A stretch of DNA of 64,000 bases from Calothrix sp. NIES-4101 (GCA_004296455.1 AP018280.1:124001-188000), one strand, 5' to 3'; positions 18,735-29,293 are shown, counted from the stretch's first letter. Notes: generated from the letters alone by a model not told the origin. Numbers and translations: made by a program.

Positions 18735-19802
18735 ATGCCGCACCTATTTGAACCCTTCCAAATTCGTGAAGTGATATTTCGCAACCGCATTACTGTTTCA
18801 CCTATGTGCCAGTATTCTAGTACAGATGGATATACAAATGAATGGCATTTTATTCATTTAGTTTCTCGTGCGGTTGGTGGTGCAGGCTTAGTATTTACAG
18901 AAGCAGCCGCAGTTGAGGCTCGCGGGCGCATTAGTCCCCAAGATTTGGGTCTTTGGAGCGATAAACATATTGAAGGTTTAGCAAAAATTGTATCCTCGAT
19001 TGATAAGTATGGTGCAGTAGCTGGTATTCAACTTGCCCATGCAGGTAGGAAAGCTAGCACAGCTAAACCGAGCCGGGGAGGAAAACCGGTTGATGAATCT
19101 CAAGAAGGTTGGCAATCTATAGTGTCAAGTAGTGCTATTCCTTTCAGTTCAGAATATCCCACACCTGAAACTTTAACTATTACAGGTATTCAAGAAATCA
19201 CAGATGCTTTTGTCCAGGCTGCCAAACGTTCTGTAGAAGCCGGCTTTAAGGTGATTGAAATTCATGCCGCTCATGGTTATCTATTACACCAGTTTCTCTC
19301 ACCACTAGCTAACAATCGAGAAGATGAATATGGTGGTAGCTTTGCAAACCGCATCCGTTTGCTGACAGAGGTTGTGCGAGGAGTGCGAGAGGTTATACCC
19401 CAAAAGTATTCCCTTTGGGTACGTATATCTGCAACTGATTGGGTAGAAAATGGCTGGGATATTGAGCAGAGCATTGCTTTAAGCGATAAACTCAAATCGC
19501 TGGGAGTAGATTTGATTGACTGTTCCTCTGGGGGAATTATACCGGGCGTGAATATACCATTGCGACCTGGTTATCAGATTGAGTTTAGCGATCGCATTCG
19601 ACATGAAGCAAATATTTATACAGGAGCAGTTGGTTTAATTACATCTCCTGAACAAGCGGATGAAATTATTCGTAGTGGGGCAGCTGACTTGGTTTTATTA
19701 GGGCGAGAATTCCTCAGAAATCCTTACTGGCCACACTTAGCAGCTAAGACATTAGGATATGACAAGCATTGGCCTGTTCAATATGATCGCGCTTGGTCAT
19801 GA
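18735..19802 (+). CDS. Old yellow enzyme-type NADH:flavin oxidoreductase (YqjM-like)
   Basis: This 355-residue FMN-binding TIM barrel reduces activated C=C bonds with NAD(P)H. Family blocks are ITVSPMCQYSS (YqjM-type Cys near FMN), AGIQLAHAGRKAST, the active-site motif IHAAHGYLLHQFLSP, and VLLGREFLRNPYWP at the C-terminus. Only two Met and two Cys occur in 355 residues. A dyad operator (site c) lies upstream of the small gene that precedes it. It faces the DszC/SfnB-like gene, with a shared terminator between. A role in processing organosulfur compounds or their aldehyde products is inferred from context only. Confidence 0.87.
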   Translation: MPHLFEPFQIREVIFRNRITVSPMCQYSSTDGYTNEWHFIHLVSRAVGGAGLVFTEAAAVEARGRISPQDLGLWSDKHIEGLAKIVSSIDKYGAVAGIQLAHAGRKASTAKPSRGGKPVDESQEGWQSIVSSSAIPFSSEYPTPETLTITGIQEITDAFVQAAKRSVEAGFKVIEIHAAHGYLLHQFLSPLANNREDEYGGSFANRIRLLTEVVRGVREVIPQKYSLWVRISATDWVENGWDIEQSIALSDKLKSLGVDLIDCSSGGIIPGVNIPLRPGYQIEFSDRIRHEANIYTGAVGLITSPEQADEIIRSGAADLVLLGREFLRNPYWPHLAAKTLGYDKHWPVQYDRAWS

Positions 19803-19867
19803 TTGTAATCTGTAAAGTCAAAACTGATCATATTTACAGGTTCTAGCCTGTTTTGAATAATAAAACA

Positions 19868-19899
19868 TAGTAGAAACGTAGCACTTTACGTTTCTACTA
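19868..19899. terminator. Bidirectional terminator between convergent genes
   Basis: TAGTAGAAACGTA (19868-19880) and TACGTTTCTACTA (19887-19899) form a perfect 13-bp stem with a 6-base loop. It lies between the OYE-like gene (ends 19802, plus strand) and the SfnB-like gene (ends 19927, minus strand). Its sequence resembles the hairpin at 51863-51889, a repeat type common in cyanobacterial spacers. Confidence 0.75.
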
Positions 19900-19926
19900 C
19901 TCTACAAAATTAACAAAATTGATTAG

Positions 19927-21003
19927 TCAAGAAAAGATATTTCCCGACTGTTGTAATTCTCGCCCTAATTCCAGCAAACTAGGTGTAAGATTGGGCAGAA
20001 AAGCTACTTCCCGCAATCGTCGGGCTGTCCCACTGGGCTTAAAATACGCTGTTTCACCCTTTGCTTCTAACTCTAAGCATACAGAATCTACAGCTAGTCT
20101 AAATAGAGCTAATCGTAGTTCTAATAATTCCCGCAAGTCTGAATTTTCAAAACTTGATAAAGCACTTAGTTTCCAAAGTTGAGCTTCCAGTTGAATTAAG
20201 GTCAAGGTATTGTATCTCAAGCGATTAGCCAACACACTTTGGTTACTCCCATCAATACTTTGCAAAGTTTCCTGGTTTGAACGTCGCGTGATACCCAACC
20301 CCAAACCACACTGCAACATGAGAAATGCTGGACGTAAACTTGCCAAAAAGGAATCAGCATCTTCACTAATAATCCACTTACGAGATAGACGTACTTGATT
20401 CAAGTGCAGCGTACTAGTCCATGACCCTTGCAATCCCAATAATTGTAAGTCTTCTCCCCGTTCTAATCCTTTGGCTCCTGAAGGAACAGCAATAATTAGT
20501 TTTTCTCCAGTGTTTGCTTGAGCTGCGATCGCTACTACAAAATTATGGGGTTGTAAGTTAGATACCCAGGGCAGAAAACCATCCAAAGTTACAGTTTCCG
20601 CATCTAAGGATACCTTAACTTGTAGTGGCTCAATCCCCACTAGATGTTTCATTGCATTGGCAAATCCCACGCTTCCAGAACGTTCCCCTTGAAGAATTTT
20701 TGGTAGTATTTGATGCCGTAACCAGTGATTGGAACTCAACGTGAGGAATTCAATAAATGTTCGCTGGCACCAGAAAACAAATCCACTAGTCAGACATTGC
20801 TCTGATACACTGGAAATTTCTTCGATTGCTCCTAGTATTGTCCCACCAATGCCACCCAAACTTTCTGGGACACCAGATGTTAACCTTCCTGCATTTCCTA
20901 ACAAGACCAGCGACTCTGCAACACTGCATCCAGGAATTCCATCATTTAACCATCCAGCTCTTTCCGCTAAGGATAATTCTATAGTTCTGTGCTGGCTAAT
21001 CAT
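19927..21003 (-). CDS. Acyl-CoA dehydrogenase-fold flavoenzyme (DszC/SfnB-like)
   Basis: At 358 residues it has the acyl-CoA dehydrogenase fold. The N-terminal helical part contains GVPESLGGIGG. The middle beta part contains VGFANAMKHL and DGFLPWVSNLQPHNFVVAIA, and the rest is helical. In sulfur contexts this fold occurs as DszC and SfnB, FMNH2- or flavin-dependent monooxygenases acting on organosulfur compounds; that is the likely type here. It is divergently transcribed from cpcB3, and two dyad operators lie in the 460-bp intergenic region. The exact substrate cannot be told; an ordinary acyl-CoA dehydrogenase is the alternative. Confidence 0.7.
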   Translation of the reverse strand: MISQHRTIELSLAERAGWLNDGIPGCSVAESLVLLGNAGRLTSGVPESLGGIGGTILGAIEEISSVSEQCLTSGFVFWCQRTFIEFLTLSSNHWLRHQILPKILQGERSGSVGFANAMKHLVGIEPLQVKVSLDAETVTLDGFLPWVSNLQPHNFVVAIAAQANTGEKLIIAVPSGAKGLERGEDLQLLGLQGSWTSTLHLNQVRLSRKWIISEDADSFLASLRPAFLMLQCGLGLGITRRSNQETLQSIDGSNQSVLANRLRYNTLTLIQLEAQLWKLSALSSFENSDLRELLELRLALFRLAVDSVCLELEAKGETAYFKPSGTARRLREVAFLPNLTPSLLELGRELQQSGNIFS

Positions 21004-21134
21004 TGGCTTTCTCCTTCATCGTAATTTGGGGTCGATTCAGATAGATTTCTTCCATCAACTCACTCAATCAAGCTGATGCAACAAGGGTTGGAGGGTTGAG
21101 ATTATTACTTGGAGCTTATTAATTGTCAATAAAA

Positions 21135-21160
21135 TACACTTTACCGATAAAGATACCGTA
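21135..21160. promoter_or_regulatory. Sulfur-regulon dyad, site d (SfnB-like gene side)
   Basis: TACACTT (21135-21141) and TACCGTA (21154-21160) are 19 bp apart with ATAAA in the central position. The left half is weak. It lies 132 bp from the minus-strand SfnB-like start and 304 bp from cpcB3. Confidence 0.5.
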
Positions 21161-21314
21161 TATTGTTACTAGTACTTTGTCATGAGTTCTTCAGAAATGC
21201 AAGCAAATAAAGCCGAAAAAAGTGCACAGATAGCTGGAAACAAAAGTTAACATTACAAAACTCAATGAAGCGTTGTTTATGAAGCTGTCTTGTGGGATAC
21301 TATTTTTCATAAAA

Positions 21315-21340
21315 ATCCGGTATGTCGGTCAATCTACCGT
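21315..21340. promoter_or_regulatory. Sulfur-regulon dyad, site e (cpcB3A3)
   Basis: TCCGGTA (21315-21321) and TACCGTA (21334-21340) form a strong dyad with central GTCAA, 123 bp before the cpcB3 start. A further palindrome, AAACTCA-TT-TGAGTTT (21416-21431), lies in the leader just before the ribosome binding site CAGGAG. Confidence 0.65.
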
Positions 21341-21463
21341 AGTATTCGGGGGTAAATAGCCAAAACGTGACAAAGTAATAAATGAAAAATTCCTTAGTCT
21401 ACGCTGTTTGGTGATTAAACTCATTTGAGTTTGTAGTTCATTAAAATTCAGGAGATTGAAACA

Positions 21464-21985
21464 ATGGTACTAGATGTATTTACAAAGGTTGTTTTTCAAG
21501 CTGATACAAGAGGAGAATATCTCAGTGATAACCAATTGGATGCTCTGCTAAACTTCGTCAAAGATGGAAACAAGCGTATAGATATTGTCAATCGTATTTC
21601 TAGTAATTCTTCAACGATTGTCACTAATGCCGCACGTTCTTTGTTTAGTGAACAGCCGCAACTGATTTCTCCTGGTGGTAATGCCTATACTAACCGTCGC
21701 GCAGCTGCTTGCTTGCGAGATTTGGAAATCATTTTGCGCTATGTTACATATGCTATTTTCGCAGGTGATCCTAGCGTACTTGATGACCGTGCCTTGAATG
21801 GTTTGCGCGAAACCTATTTAGCATTGGGTACTCCAGGTGCTTCAGTTGCTGTCGGAATTCAAAAGCTCAAAGAAGCATCAATTGCGATCGCAAGTGATCC
21901 TAATGGTATTACTCGTGGTGATTGCAGTGCTCTGATTGCTGAAGTAGCGACTTATTTTGACCGAGCAGCATCAGCAGTTAGCTAA
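21464..21985 (+). CDS. cpcB3: Sulfur-depleted phycocyanin beta subunit (phycocyanin-3 type)
   Basis: The light-harvesting phycobiliprotein has 173 residues, full length for CpcB. Chromophore cysteines are present at C83 ([13 protein letters not shown]) and C154 (RGDCSAL). Apart from these two and the initiator Met, the protein has no sulfur at all. Positions that are Met in ordinary CpcB are Ala or Leu here ([13 protein letters not shown]). This is the hallmark of the sulfur-starvation phycocyanin-3 described in Calothrix PCC 7601, where it replaces normal phycocyanin and spares Cys and Met. The ribosome binding site is CAGGAG. Dyad operator e lies upstream. No linker genes follow cpcA3 here. 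Confidence 0.93.
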   Translation: MVLDVFTKVVFQADTRGEYLSDNQLDALLNFVKDGNKRIDIVNRISSNSSTIVTNAARSLFSEQPQLISPGGNAYTNRRAAACLRDLEIILRYVTYAIFAGDPSVLDDRALNGLRETYLALGTPGASVAVGIQKLKEASIAIASDPNGITRGDCSALIAEVATYFDRAASAVS

Positions 21986-22098
21986 TAGTTATCTGTCATC
22001 TGTACATTAATAATTTAGTCATTGATTGTGATGACTGAAGAAACGACAATTCTGTATTCAACAAAAACTTTCTAGAGCAACAAAGGAGAACTAAAAAC

Positions 22099-22590
22099 AT
22101 GGCAAAAACCCCTTTAACAGAAGCAATTGCAAGTGCAGACTCTCAAGGTCGTTTTTTGAGTAGTACAGAATTTCAAGTTGCTTTTGGACGCTTTCGGCAA
22201 GCATCTGCGACTCTAGAAGCTGTCAAAAGTTTATCTAACAAAGCACAAAGTTTATCTGAAGCAGCAGCTAATGCTGTATACCAAAAGTATCCTTACACTA
22301 CTCAATTGCAAGAGCCTAGCTTTGCTCATGATGCACGAGGAAAAGCAAAATGCGTTCGTGATATCGGTTACTACCTGCGAATCATTACCTATGCATTAGT
22401 TGCTGGTGGTACAGGTCCGATTGATGACTATCTAATTGCAGGTTTGTCAGAAATCAACAAATCGTTTGAATTATCTCCTAGCTGGTATATCGAAGCACTC
22501 AAATACATCAAGGCAAATCACGGTTTAACTGGTGATCCTGCTGTTGAAGCCAACTCTTACATTGACTATGTAATTAATGCTTTGAGCTAG
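22099..22590 (+). CDS. cpcA3: Sulfur-depleted phycocyanin alpha subunit (phycocyanin-3 type)
   Basis: CpcA is a 163-residue partner of CpcB in the phycobilisome rod. The single chromophore Cys is C85 in [21 protein letters not shown]. There is no other Cys and no Met beyond the start; positions usually Met or Cys in this block are Ile and Ala. The gene follows cpcB3 by 113 bp with its own ribosome binding site (AAAGGAG), as in other cpcBA operons. Instead of rod linkers, pyrF follows after a 208-bp gap containing a large inverted repeat. Linkers must therefore be borrowed from elsewhere in the genome (inference). Confidence 0.93.
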   Translation: MAKTPLTEAIASADSQGRFLSSTEFQVAFGRFRQASATLEAVKSLSNKAQSLSEAAANAVYQKYPYTTQLQEPSFAHDARGKAKCVRDIGYYLRIITYALVAGGTGPIDDYLIAGLSEINKSFELSPSWYIEALKYIKANHGLTGDPAVEANSYIDYVINALS

Positions 22591-22652
22591 TAGAAGTTTG
22601 ATAGTTTTGAATTGATTCCGGTTTAAGTACTGAAATTTGGCAAACGCATCTA

Positions 22653-22751
22653 TTGCGTAGTAAGTTTTGGGAGTTGTTGAGATACTGGCTGCATATCAGG
22701 CTGAAATTTTGTGCTGTCTATATCTAACTAACTGCTTTACTTACTACGCAA
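22653..22751. repeat. 13-bp inverted repeat between cpcA3 and pyrF
   Basis: TTGCGTAGTAAGT (22653-22665) and ACTTACTACGCAA (22739-22751) are perfect complements separated by 73 bases. It has no T-tract, so it may be an RNA processing or stabilising stem at the 3' end of cpcB3A3, or a leader structure for pyrF. Confidence 0.5.
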
Positions 22752-22798
22752 ATTTCCTGTTATTGTGTTAGATACAAGCAATACAAGACAATATTTTC

Positions 22799-23698
22799 AT
22801 GTTTGCAGATTGTCTAATTGAAAAAATCCAAGAAAAGGGTACTCCTTGTATTGTCGGACTCGATCCAGCGTTGAAGTATATACCTTTAAATTTTCTCCAA
22901 GAGCAAGAAATCTGTGACAGCAGCAGTATTCAAATCAAAGCAGAGGCACTTTATCTTTATAATTTAGAGGTAATTGATGCTGTTTATGACCTTGTGCCAG
23001 CAGTTAAATTACAATCAGCCTATTATGAAGTTTTTGGTTCATATGGTATTAAAGCACTTGAAAGAACCGTTGTCGCAGCACAACAACGTGGGCTTTTGGT
23101 GTTGTTAGATGCCAAACGTGGTGATATAGGTTCTACATCGGAAGCTTATGCAGAAGCATATTTAGGAGGAGAAGGTAATAATCACAAAATCGATGGGATG
23201 ACAATTGTCCCTTACCTTGGTGAAGATTGTCTTATTCCTTTTTTTGAAGCTGCGATCGCATCACGAAAAGGTATCTTTGTTTGTGTTAAAACTTCCAACC
23301 CTGGAGCCGCAATTATTCAAGATCAATTAATTGGAAATCGTCATTTATACGAAATTGTTGCAGACATAATTAGACCTTGGGCAGATAAAGATATTGGGAA
23401 ATATGGATACGGTAGTGTTGGCGCTGTAGTTGGCGCAACTTTTCCAGAAGCTTCAAAAATACTGCGAAAACAATTGCCAAATTCTATATTTTTAGTGCCG
23501 GGATTGGGAGCCCAGGGTGGAAAACATACATCAGTGCGAGATTGTTTTAATCCCGATGCCTTGGGTGCAATTATCAGTAGTTCGCGAGCAATTATGTACC
23601 CTCATTTATTCCATCAATCATCACAGGTAGCAGGACAGAAGGCAATTAGAAATGCAGCAATTGAGTTTATTAAAAATGTTCAAATAGCGATCGCTTGA
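22799..23698 (+). CDS. pyrF: Orotidine 5'-phosphate decarboxylase (type 2)
   Basis: PyrF converts OMP to UMP in pyrimidine synthesis. The 299-residue protein belongs to the longer type-2 family. The N-terminal GLDPAL and the lysine-bearing catalytic block LLVLLDAKRGDIGSTSEAY are present, followed by GAVVGATFPE and the phosphate-binding FLVPGLGAQGG. Six Cys and three Met show no sulfur depletion. It precedes folE by 19 bp, so the two form an operon. Why it sits in a sulfur island is unclear; it may simply be a neighbour. It may be one of two pyrF copies in the genome, which could not be tested. Confidence 0.92.
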   Translation: MFADCLIEKIQEKGTPCIVGLDPALKYIPLNFLQEQEICDSSSIQIKAEALYLYNLEVIDAVYDLVPAVKLQSAYYEVFGSYGIKALERTVVAAQQRGLLVLLDAKRGDIGSTSEAYAEAYLGGEGNNHKIDGMTIVPYLGEDCLIPFFEAAIASRKGIFVCVKTSNPGAAIIQDQLIGNRHLYEIVADIIRPWADKDIGKYGYGSVGAVVGATFPEASKILRKQLPNSIFLVPGLGAQGGKHTSVRDCFNPDALGAIISSSRAIMYPHLFHQSSQVAGQKAIRNAAIEFIKNVQIAIA

Positions 23699-23717
23699 TG
23701 GAGAAATTTAGATACTG

Positions 23718-24344
23718 ATGTTTACAAGCACAGGACAAATTGAACTTTCAAATACTCAACAAGAAGAAATCAACGAGCCAATGATAGATAGTGTCAGAAC
23801 TCTGTTGTTGAATGTTGGAGAAAATCCAGAACGTGAGGGACTGTTGAAAACACCAAAGCGCGTTGCTGAAGCAATGCGTTTTCTTACTAGTGGATACAAT
23901 CAATCACTGGAAGCGCTTGTGAATAATGCCATCTTTGATGAAGGACATAACGAGATGGTATTAGTACGGGACATTAATGTATTTAGCCTTTGCGAACATC
24001 ACATCTTACCTTTTATGGGTAAAGCACATATTGCCTACATTCCTAATAAGAAGGTGGTGGGATTAAGTAAACTTGCTCGGATTGTCGATATGTATTCTCG
24101 TCGTTTACAGGTACAGGAAAGACTAACAAAGCAAATTGCCGAAGCAGTGCAAACTATTTTAGAACCTCAAGGTGTAGCTGTGGTAATGGAAGCTACCCAT
24201 ATGTGCATGGTAATGCGGGGTATACAAAAACCAGGTTCTTGGACTGTTACTAGCGCAATGTTGGGTGTATTTCAAGAAGAGGAAAAAACCCGTGAAGAGT
24301 TTCTCAACTTAATTTCCCATCCAAAAGAATCACAATTTGTTTGA
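23718..24344 (+). CDS. folE: GTP cyclohydrolase I
   Basis: FolE opens GTP to dihydroneopterin triphosphate, the first step of folate and pterin synthesis. At 208 residues it has normal length. Zinc ligands and active-site blocks are visible: [20 protein letters not shown] (Cys and His ligands), [23 protein letters not shown], and [10 protein letters not shown] with the second Cys ligand. It is translationally close to pyrF. It is Met-rich at the C-terminus, so it is not a sulfur-spared protein. Folate supply for methionine synthesis is one possible link to the island, by inference only. Confidence 0.95.
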   Translation: MFTSTGQIELSNTQQEEINEPMIDSVRTLLLNVGENPEREGLLKTPKRVAEAMRFLTSGYNQSLEALVNNAIFDEGHNEMVLVRDINVFSLCEHHILPFMGKAHIAYIPNKKVVGLSKLARIVDMYSRRLQVQERLTKQIAEAVQTILEPQGVAVVMEATHMCMVMRGIQKPGSWTVTSAMLGVFQEEEKTREEFLNLISHPKESQFV

Positions 24345-24425
24345 TGGTAGCAAAATGAAGATGGAGATTCGAGCTTTTCAGAGTTTGGATAAAACTTAGT
24401 CTTTAAAAATACTTTATAATTTAAG

Positions 24426-25508
24426 TTAATATACTGAATCAGGTAAATCTAAACCCTTCCGAAAAGAAAGCACTAATTCATTCAAAGCAGTCATATCAAT
24501 TAAAAATCCATCATGACCGTGAGTTGATTTTAACCATGCCAATTGAGCATTAGGTATTAAATTTACCAGTTCTTGTTGTTCTACTGGTGGATAGAGGATA
24601 TCGGAATCAATAGCCACAACTAAAGTTGGTTGCTGAATACTTGCCAAAACCGACTCATAATTTTGCTTTCCCCCGCTAATATCGTGATTATCCATGGCGC
24701 GAGTCAGGGAAATGTAAGTATTTGCGTCGAAGCGTTCCACCAATTTTTGACCTTGATATTGTAAATAACTAGTGATCGCAAACTGTTTTGAAGCGTATTC
24801 GGATACATCGTATTTTCTCCCAAAGCGATCGCTAAAACTCTGCCAGGAACGATAGGTAATCATAGCCATCATCCTTGCTGTTGCCAATCCTTGGGATGGT
24901 GGTTTCTCGCTGCTGTAGTTTCCTCCTTGCCAATGGGGATCGGCGTAAATTGCCTGTCTTTGAGCTTCACTCAAGCCAATACACCAAGGAGAATGTCGTC
25001 CCGGTGAGGCAATGGGTGCGATCGCTTGTACTTTTTCGGGATACAGTACAGCCCACTCCAATACTTGCATTCCCCCCAGGGAACCCCCAATTACTAACTG
25101 TAGGGATTTAATCCCCAAGTATTCCACTAATTTGGCTTGGAGGTGAACCATATCCCGAATTGTAATTTCTGGAAAGGATGCACCATAAGGGATTTTTGTA
25201 TTTGGGTTAATGGAAGTTGCTCCAGTTGTACCGTAACAACTCCCCAAAATATTGCTACATACAATAAAATCGCGATCAGGATCGAAAGCCTTTCTGAAAC
25301 CAAATAAAGGTTCCCACCAGTCGTCAGCATCCGCAGAACCAGTTAAAGCATGGCAAATTAACACCCCATTATTGCCTTCTGCATTTAAATGTCCCCAAGT
25401 GCGGTAAGCAACTTGAACCTCAGCTAATACTTCTCCTGATTCCAGTTGAAATAGCTGGGGAAGGTGTAAAAACTTGGTTTTTGGTGAGATAAAGTCTGAG
25501 TAGAGCAT
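24426..25508 (-). CDS. metX: Homoserine O-acetyltransferase
   Basis: MetX acetylates homoserine with acetyl-CoA to make O-acetylhomoserine for methionine synthesis. The 360-residue alpha/beta hydrolase has the nucleophile Ser in GGSLGGMQVLEW, the Asp in VVAIDSDILYPP, and the His in KSTHGHDGFLID. It follows metY by only 7 bp in the same operon, so substrate and sulfhydrylase are made together. The operator upstream of metY (site f) would control both. It has normal Met/Cys content. Confidence 0.93.
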   Translation of the reverse strand: MLYSDFISPKTKFLHLPQLFQLESGEVLAEVQVAYRTWGHLNAEGNNGVLICHALTGSADADDWWEPLFGFRKAFDPDRDFIVCSNILGSCYGTTGATSINPNTKIPYGASFPEITIRDMVHLQAKLVEYLGIKSLQLVIGGSLGGMQVLEWAVLYPEKVQAIAPIASPGRHSPWCIGLSEAQRQAIYADPHWQGGNYSSEKPPSQGLATARMMAMITYRSWQSFSDRFGRKYDVSEYASKQFAITSYLQYQGQKLVERFDANTYISLTRAMDNHDISGGKQNYESVLASIQQPTLVVAIDSDILYPPVEQQELVNLIPNAQLAWLKSTHGHDGFLIDMTALNELVLSFRKGLDLPDSVY

Positions 25509-25515
25509 TTTTTGA

Positions 25516-26823
<1,308 letters not shown>

Positions 26824-26908
26824 TTATTTAACAATAGGGAAGAGGTGAAAACGAAAGGTAAATTCTATACTTGTTGATGGACTATGAGTTTATGAAATTA
26901 AACTAAAC

Positions 26909-26934
26909 AACAATAAATCTATCGGTTTATAGTA
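26909..26934. promoter_or_regulatory. Sulfur-regulon dyad, site f (metYX)
   Basis: AACAATA (26909-26915) and TATAGTA (26928-26934) are 19 bp apart with central ATCGG (26921-26925). It lies 92 bp upstream of metY on the minus strand and just before the 3' end of the GNAT gene. Confidence 0.55.
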
Positions 26935-26936
26935 TT

Positions 26937-27404
26937 TTAATGCGAAACAGCATTTTCTGGTGTCCAGTAATATTCCACATTTGGTTGACCGTTAAATTCA
27001 TTAATTGAAAATCCAGCAATTTTAAAGCCATGTCGCTCGTAAAATGCACGCGCTTTTATGTTCTCCCGTAATGCATCTAGTTTTAGTCCTTGGGGAGATA
27101 ATGCTTTAGCGCGATTGAGTAATTTTGTTCCAATACCCTGACGTTGATATTTCTCGTCAATAAAAAGCTGACTCAAAACTTGTTTATCCTTGATTAAGAC
27201 TATAAAACCAACAATTTGCTTTTCAACTTCTGCTAAAAAAATCTCCCCATCCCTGACAAATTCATGACTAAATCTTTCTTTCCAAACTGAATATGCTTGA
27301 GGGTGTTGAAGATGGGGAAAGGTTTGATGCCAAGTTTTATACCAAAGTTGCACGACACTTTCTAAATCAGATGGTTTGTAGGAACGAATTGTAATAACTT
27401 TCAT
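26937..27404 (-). CDS. GNAT-family N-acetyltransferase
   Basis: I start it at ATG 27404, giving 155 residues that begin with ITIRSYKPSDLESVVQLW. The acetyl-CoA binding motif is in LFIDEKYQRQGIGTKLLNRAKAL, and the C-terminal ARAFYERHGFKIAGF block is typical. The frame extends further upstream, but that part has no homology features. The substrate is unknown. It lies between metY and the broken sulfatase on the same strand, 65 bp after the sulfatase 3' end, and might be co-transcribed with the sulfatase. Confidence 0.8.
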   Translation of the reverse strand: MKVITIRSYKPSDLESVVQLWYKTWHQTFPHLQHPQAYSVWKERFSHEFVRDGEIFLAEVEKQIVGFIVLIKDKQVLSQLFIDEKYQRQGIGTKLLNRAKALSPQGLKLDALRENIKARAFYERHGFKIAGFSINEFNGQPNVEYYWTPENAVSH

Positions 27405-27830
27405 GGTGAACAACTTAAAAACATCTCTTTTCTCTGTCTCCCCACCCCACCCCAGTCCATCCAAAAATCCTACAAATAAGGCTCTAATTCCGCATCCCAT
27501 TTTTGATATCCTGCACGCAGCAGTTTAAATGTATCAATATGTTCGACTTGCAAATCAATCTCTTCCTTATCATCAGTCGCTAGATTAAACAGAAATTCTT
27601 GCTCTCCAATTTTCACATACTTCCAATCTCCACTTCGCACCGCACCTTGCAACACTTTTGGGGGTAAAACTGGTGTGTCAATTCCCTTGTAACGCCAGAA
27701 TAAAGTTCGGTGATCAATTGGTTTTTCTCCTATAATTACAGGAAGTAAATTTTCTCCATCGAGGGGATAATTTGGCTCAGGACTTGTCTGTGTTGCAGCT
27801 AGAATAGTTGCGGTAATGTCGTGGGTAATT

Positions 27831-29293
27831 CAATACCTTCGCCAAAATTATGAACTGCTAGAACAAGGATCGGCAGGGTGGATACGTCCTAAATTGGTAA
27901 CTCTGTGAAAAATATTTGCGAGTAAAACTGGGTCAGGTTTTTCCGGAAGGAGTTTTATAGTTTCCTCAACATATTTATAACCTCGGAAGATTGCCTTAAG
28001 GTCTGTAATACTAAAATCAGGGTTAAATTTACGGAAGTGAGAAAGCAAAACTTGCGAAATATTAACCATGAAAAATGCCAAATTTGCAGCGTTTGTTACT
28101 GCATTTTTCCCAACATTCATAAAGTCTTCGAGTCCAAAAAATTGTTTAGCATCGCGAAAATTAAATTCGATTTGAAATCTCAAACTGTAATAATCAATCA
28201 CATGCACATAACTTAAACTCAACTCAGTTGAAAATAAAACAGCATGAGTTCTATGTGATGTTACAATATTTGTCCGCACTATAATTACAACATTTAATGT
28301 TTGAGAAAATTCTTTATGGAGAAGTTGAGTTTGATAAAAATCTGTACGAATATTCTCAACAGTCTCAGTTTTTTTGAGAAATTTATCTGGTATAAATGAA
28401 TAGTCAATTCTATCACCGTATTTACGACGGCATTTACGACTAGGGTCTGGATTTTCATAGGGGATATACAAGGCAGAGTCGTAGCGCATCTTAGAAATTA
28501 GTTGTAAGCCCATTTGCCGAGTCATAACCACGGCATTATTATTTCCAAAATGACCATCCAATACCAAGTAAGTTAGCGGTAAAAATTTACTTAATTTTTT
28601 GAGCAAGTCCTGAATTAGAATACGAATACGTAGAAGCTCTGAGGTAAAAACTACTTCTGTTTTATCTTTATTCTTACTTCCCTTTGGTCGCCCGCCCTTC
28701 TTTTTTGGGACTTCTTGATTTGGTTTTTCTTTAGGCTTTTTTGTCTCTTCTGTTAATTTTGCTTGCTTCTCAACTTTTGGTTTGATTACTTGTTCAATCC
28801 TGATAGGAAATGCTTTCCTTTGTTCAATACTGACCAAGGATAATGCAAAAAATGATAATCCCTGTATTGGTTTGTCATGCAAAGATGAATAAAATTTATC
28901 GACCCCATAACTTTTTTTTCCTGCTTTGCTTACTACTACTTCATCTCCTGCTAATAGGTATGTTTCTTTTTGGCAAAATATATGTTCTCTAAAAAATACC
29001 CAAAATAACCCTGCCCAAGGTAATGAATGAGCAAAAAATCGCTGTATTGTTCTATAGCTTCCGCCCTTTCCACACCACCGTGATATGCCCAGCATTGTTA
29101 TTCTTCCACTCATTGCTAGCATTGCTGATATAATTCTGCTCCAACGTCTCAAAGTTGTTCTGGTCGTATATCGTTGCAAGCATTCCAACAGTGCTAATAT
29201 ATCTGGCATGGGCTTTCTGTGTTTCTTGAGTTGTGGTTGTGGTAAACAATAACTCTACTACGGAAAGCCCTCTTTATTTTGGCGAAGGTATTG
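27831..29293 (-). mobile_element. IS4-type insertion sequence (1463 bp) in the sulfatase gene
   Basis: Perfect 18-bp terminal inverted repeats (CAATACCTTCGCCAAAAT) lie at 27831-27848 and 29276-29293. The target duplication GTAATT is at 27825-27830 and 29294-29299. Intact ends, duplication and transposase point to a recent insertion. Confidence 0.93.
27848..29209 (-). CDS. IS4-family transposase
   Basis: The 453-residue protein has the DDE core of IS4-type transposases. The first Asp is in LLAGDEVVVSKAGKK, the second in YLVLDGHFGNNN, and the Y-(2)-R-(3)-E-(6)-K signature is seen in YYSLRFQIEFNFRDAKQFFG. A Lys/Pro-rich insert (about residues 140-180) contains an AT-hook-like KKGGRPKGSKNK. It appears intact, so the element is probably still mobile. 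Confidence 0.88.
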   Translation of the reverse strand: MPDILALLECLQRYTTRTTLRRWSRIISAMLAMSGRITMLGISRWCGKGGSYRTIQRFFAHSLPWAGLFWVFFREHIFCQKETYLLAGDEVVVSKAGKKSYGVDKFYSSLHDKPIQGLSFFALSLVSIEQRKAFPIRIEQVIKPKVEKQAKLTEETKKPKEKPNQEVPKKKGGRPKGSKNKDKTEVVFTSELLRIRILIQDLLKKLSKFLPLTYLVLDGHFGNNNAVVMTRQMGLQLISKMRYDSALYIPYENPDPSRKCRRKYGDRIDYSFIPDKFLKKTETVENIRTDFYQTQLLHKEFSQTLNVVIIVRTNIVTSHRTHAVLFSTELSLSYVHVIDYYSLRFQIEFNFRDAKQFFGLEDFMNVGKNAVTNAANLAFFMVNISQVLLSHFRKFNPDFSITDLKAIFRGYKYVEETIKLLPEKPDPVLLANIFHRVTNLGRIHPADPCSSSS

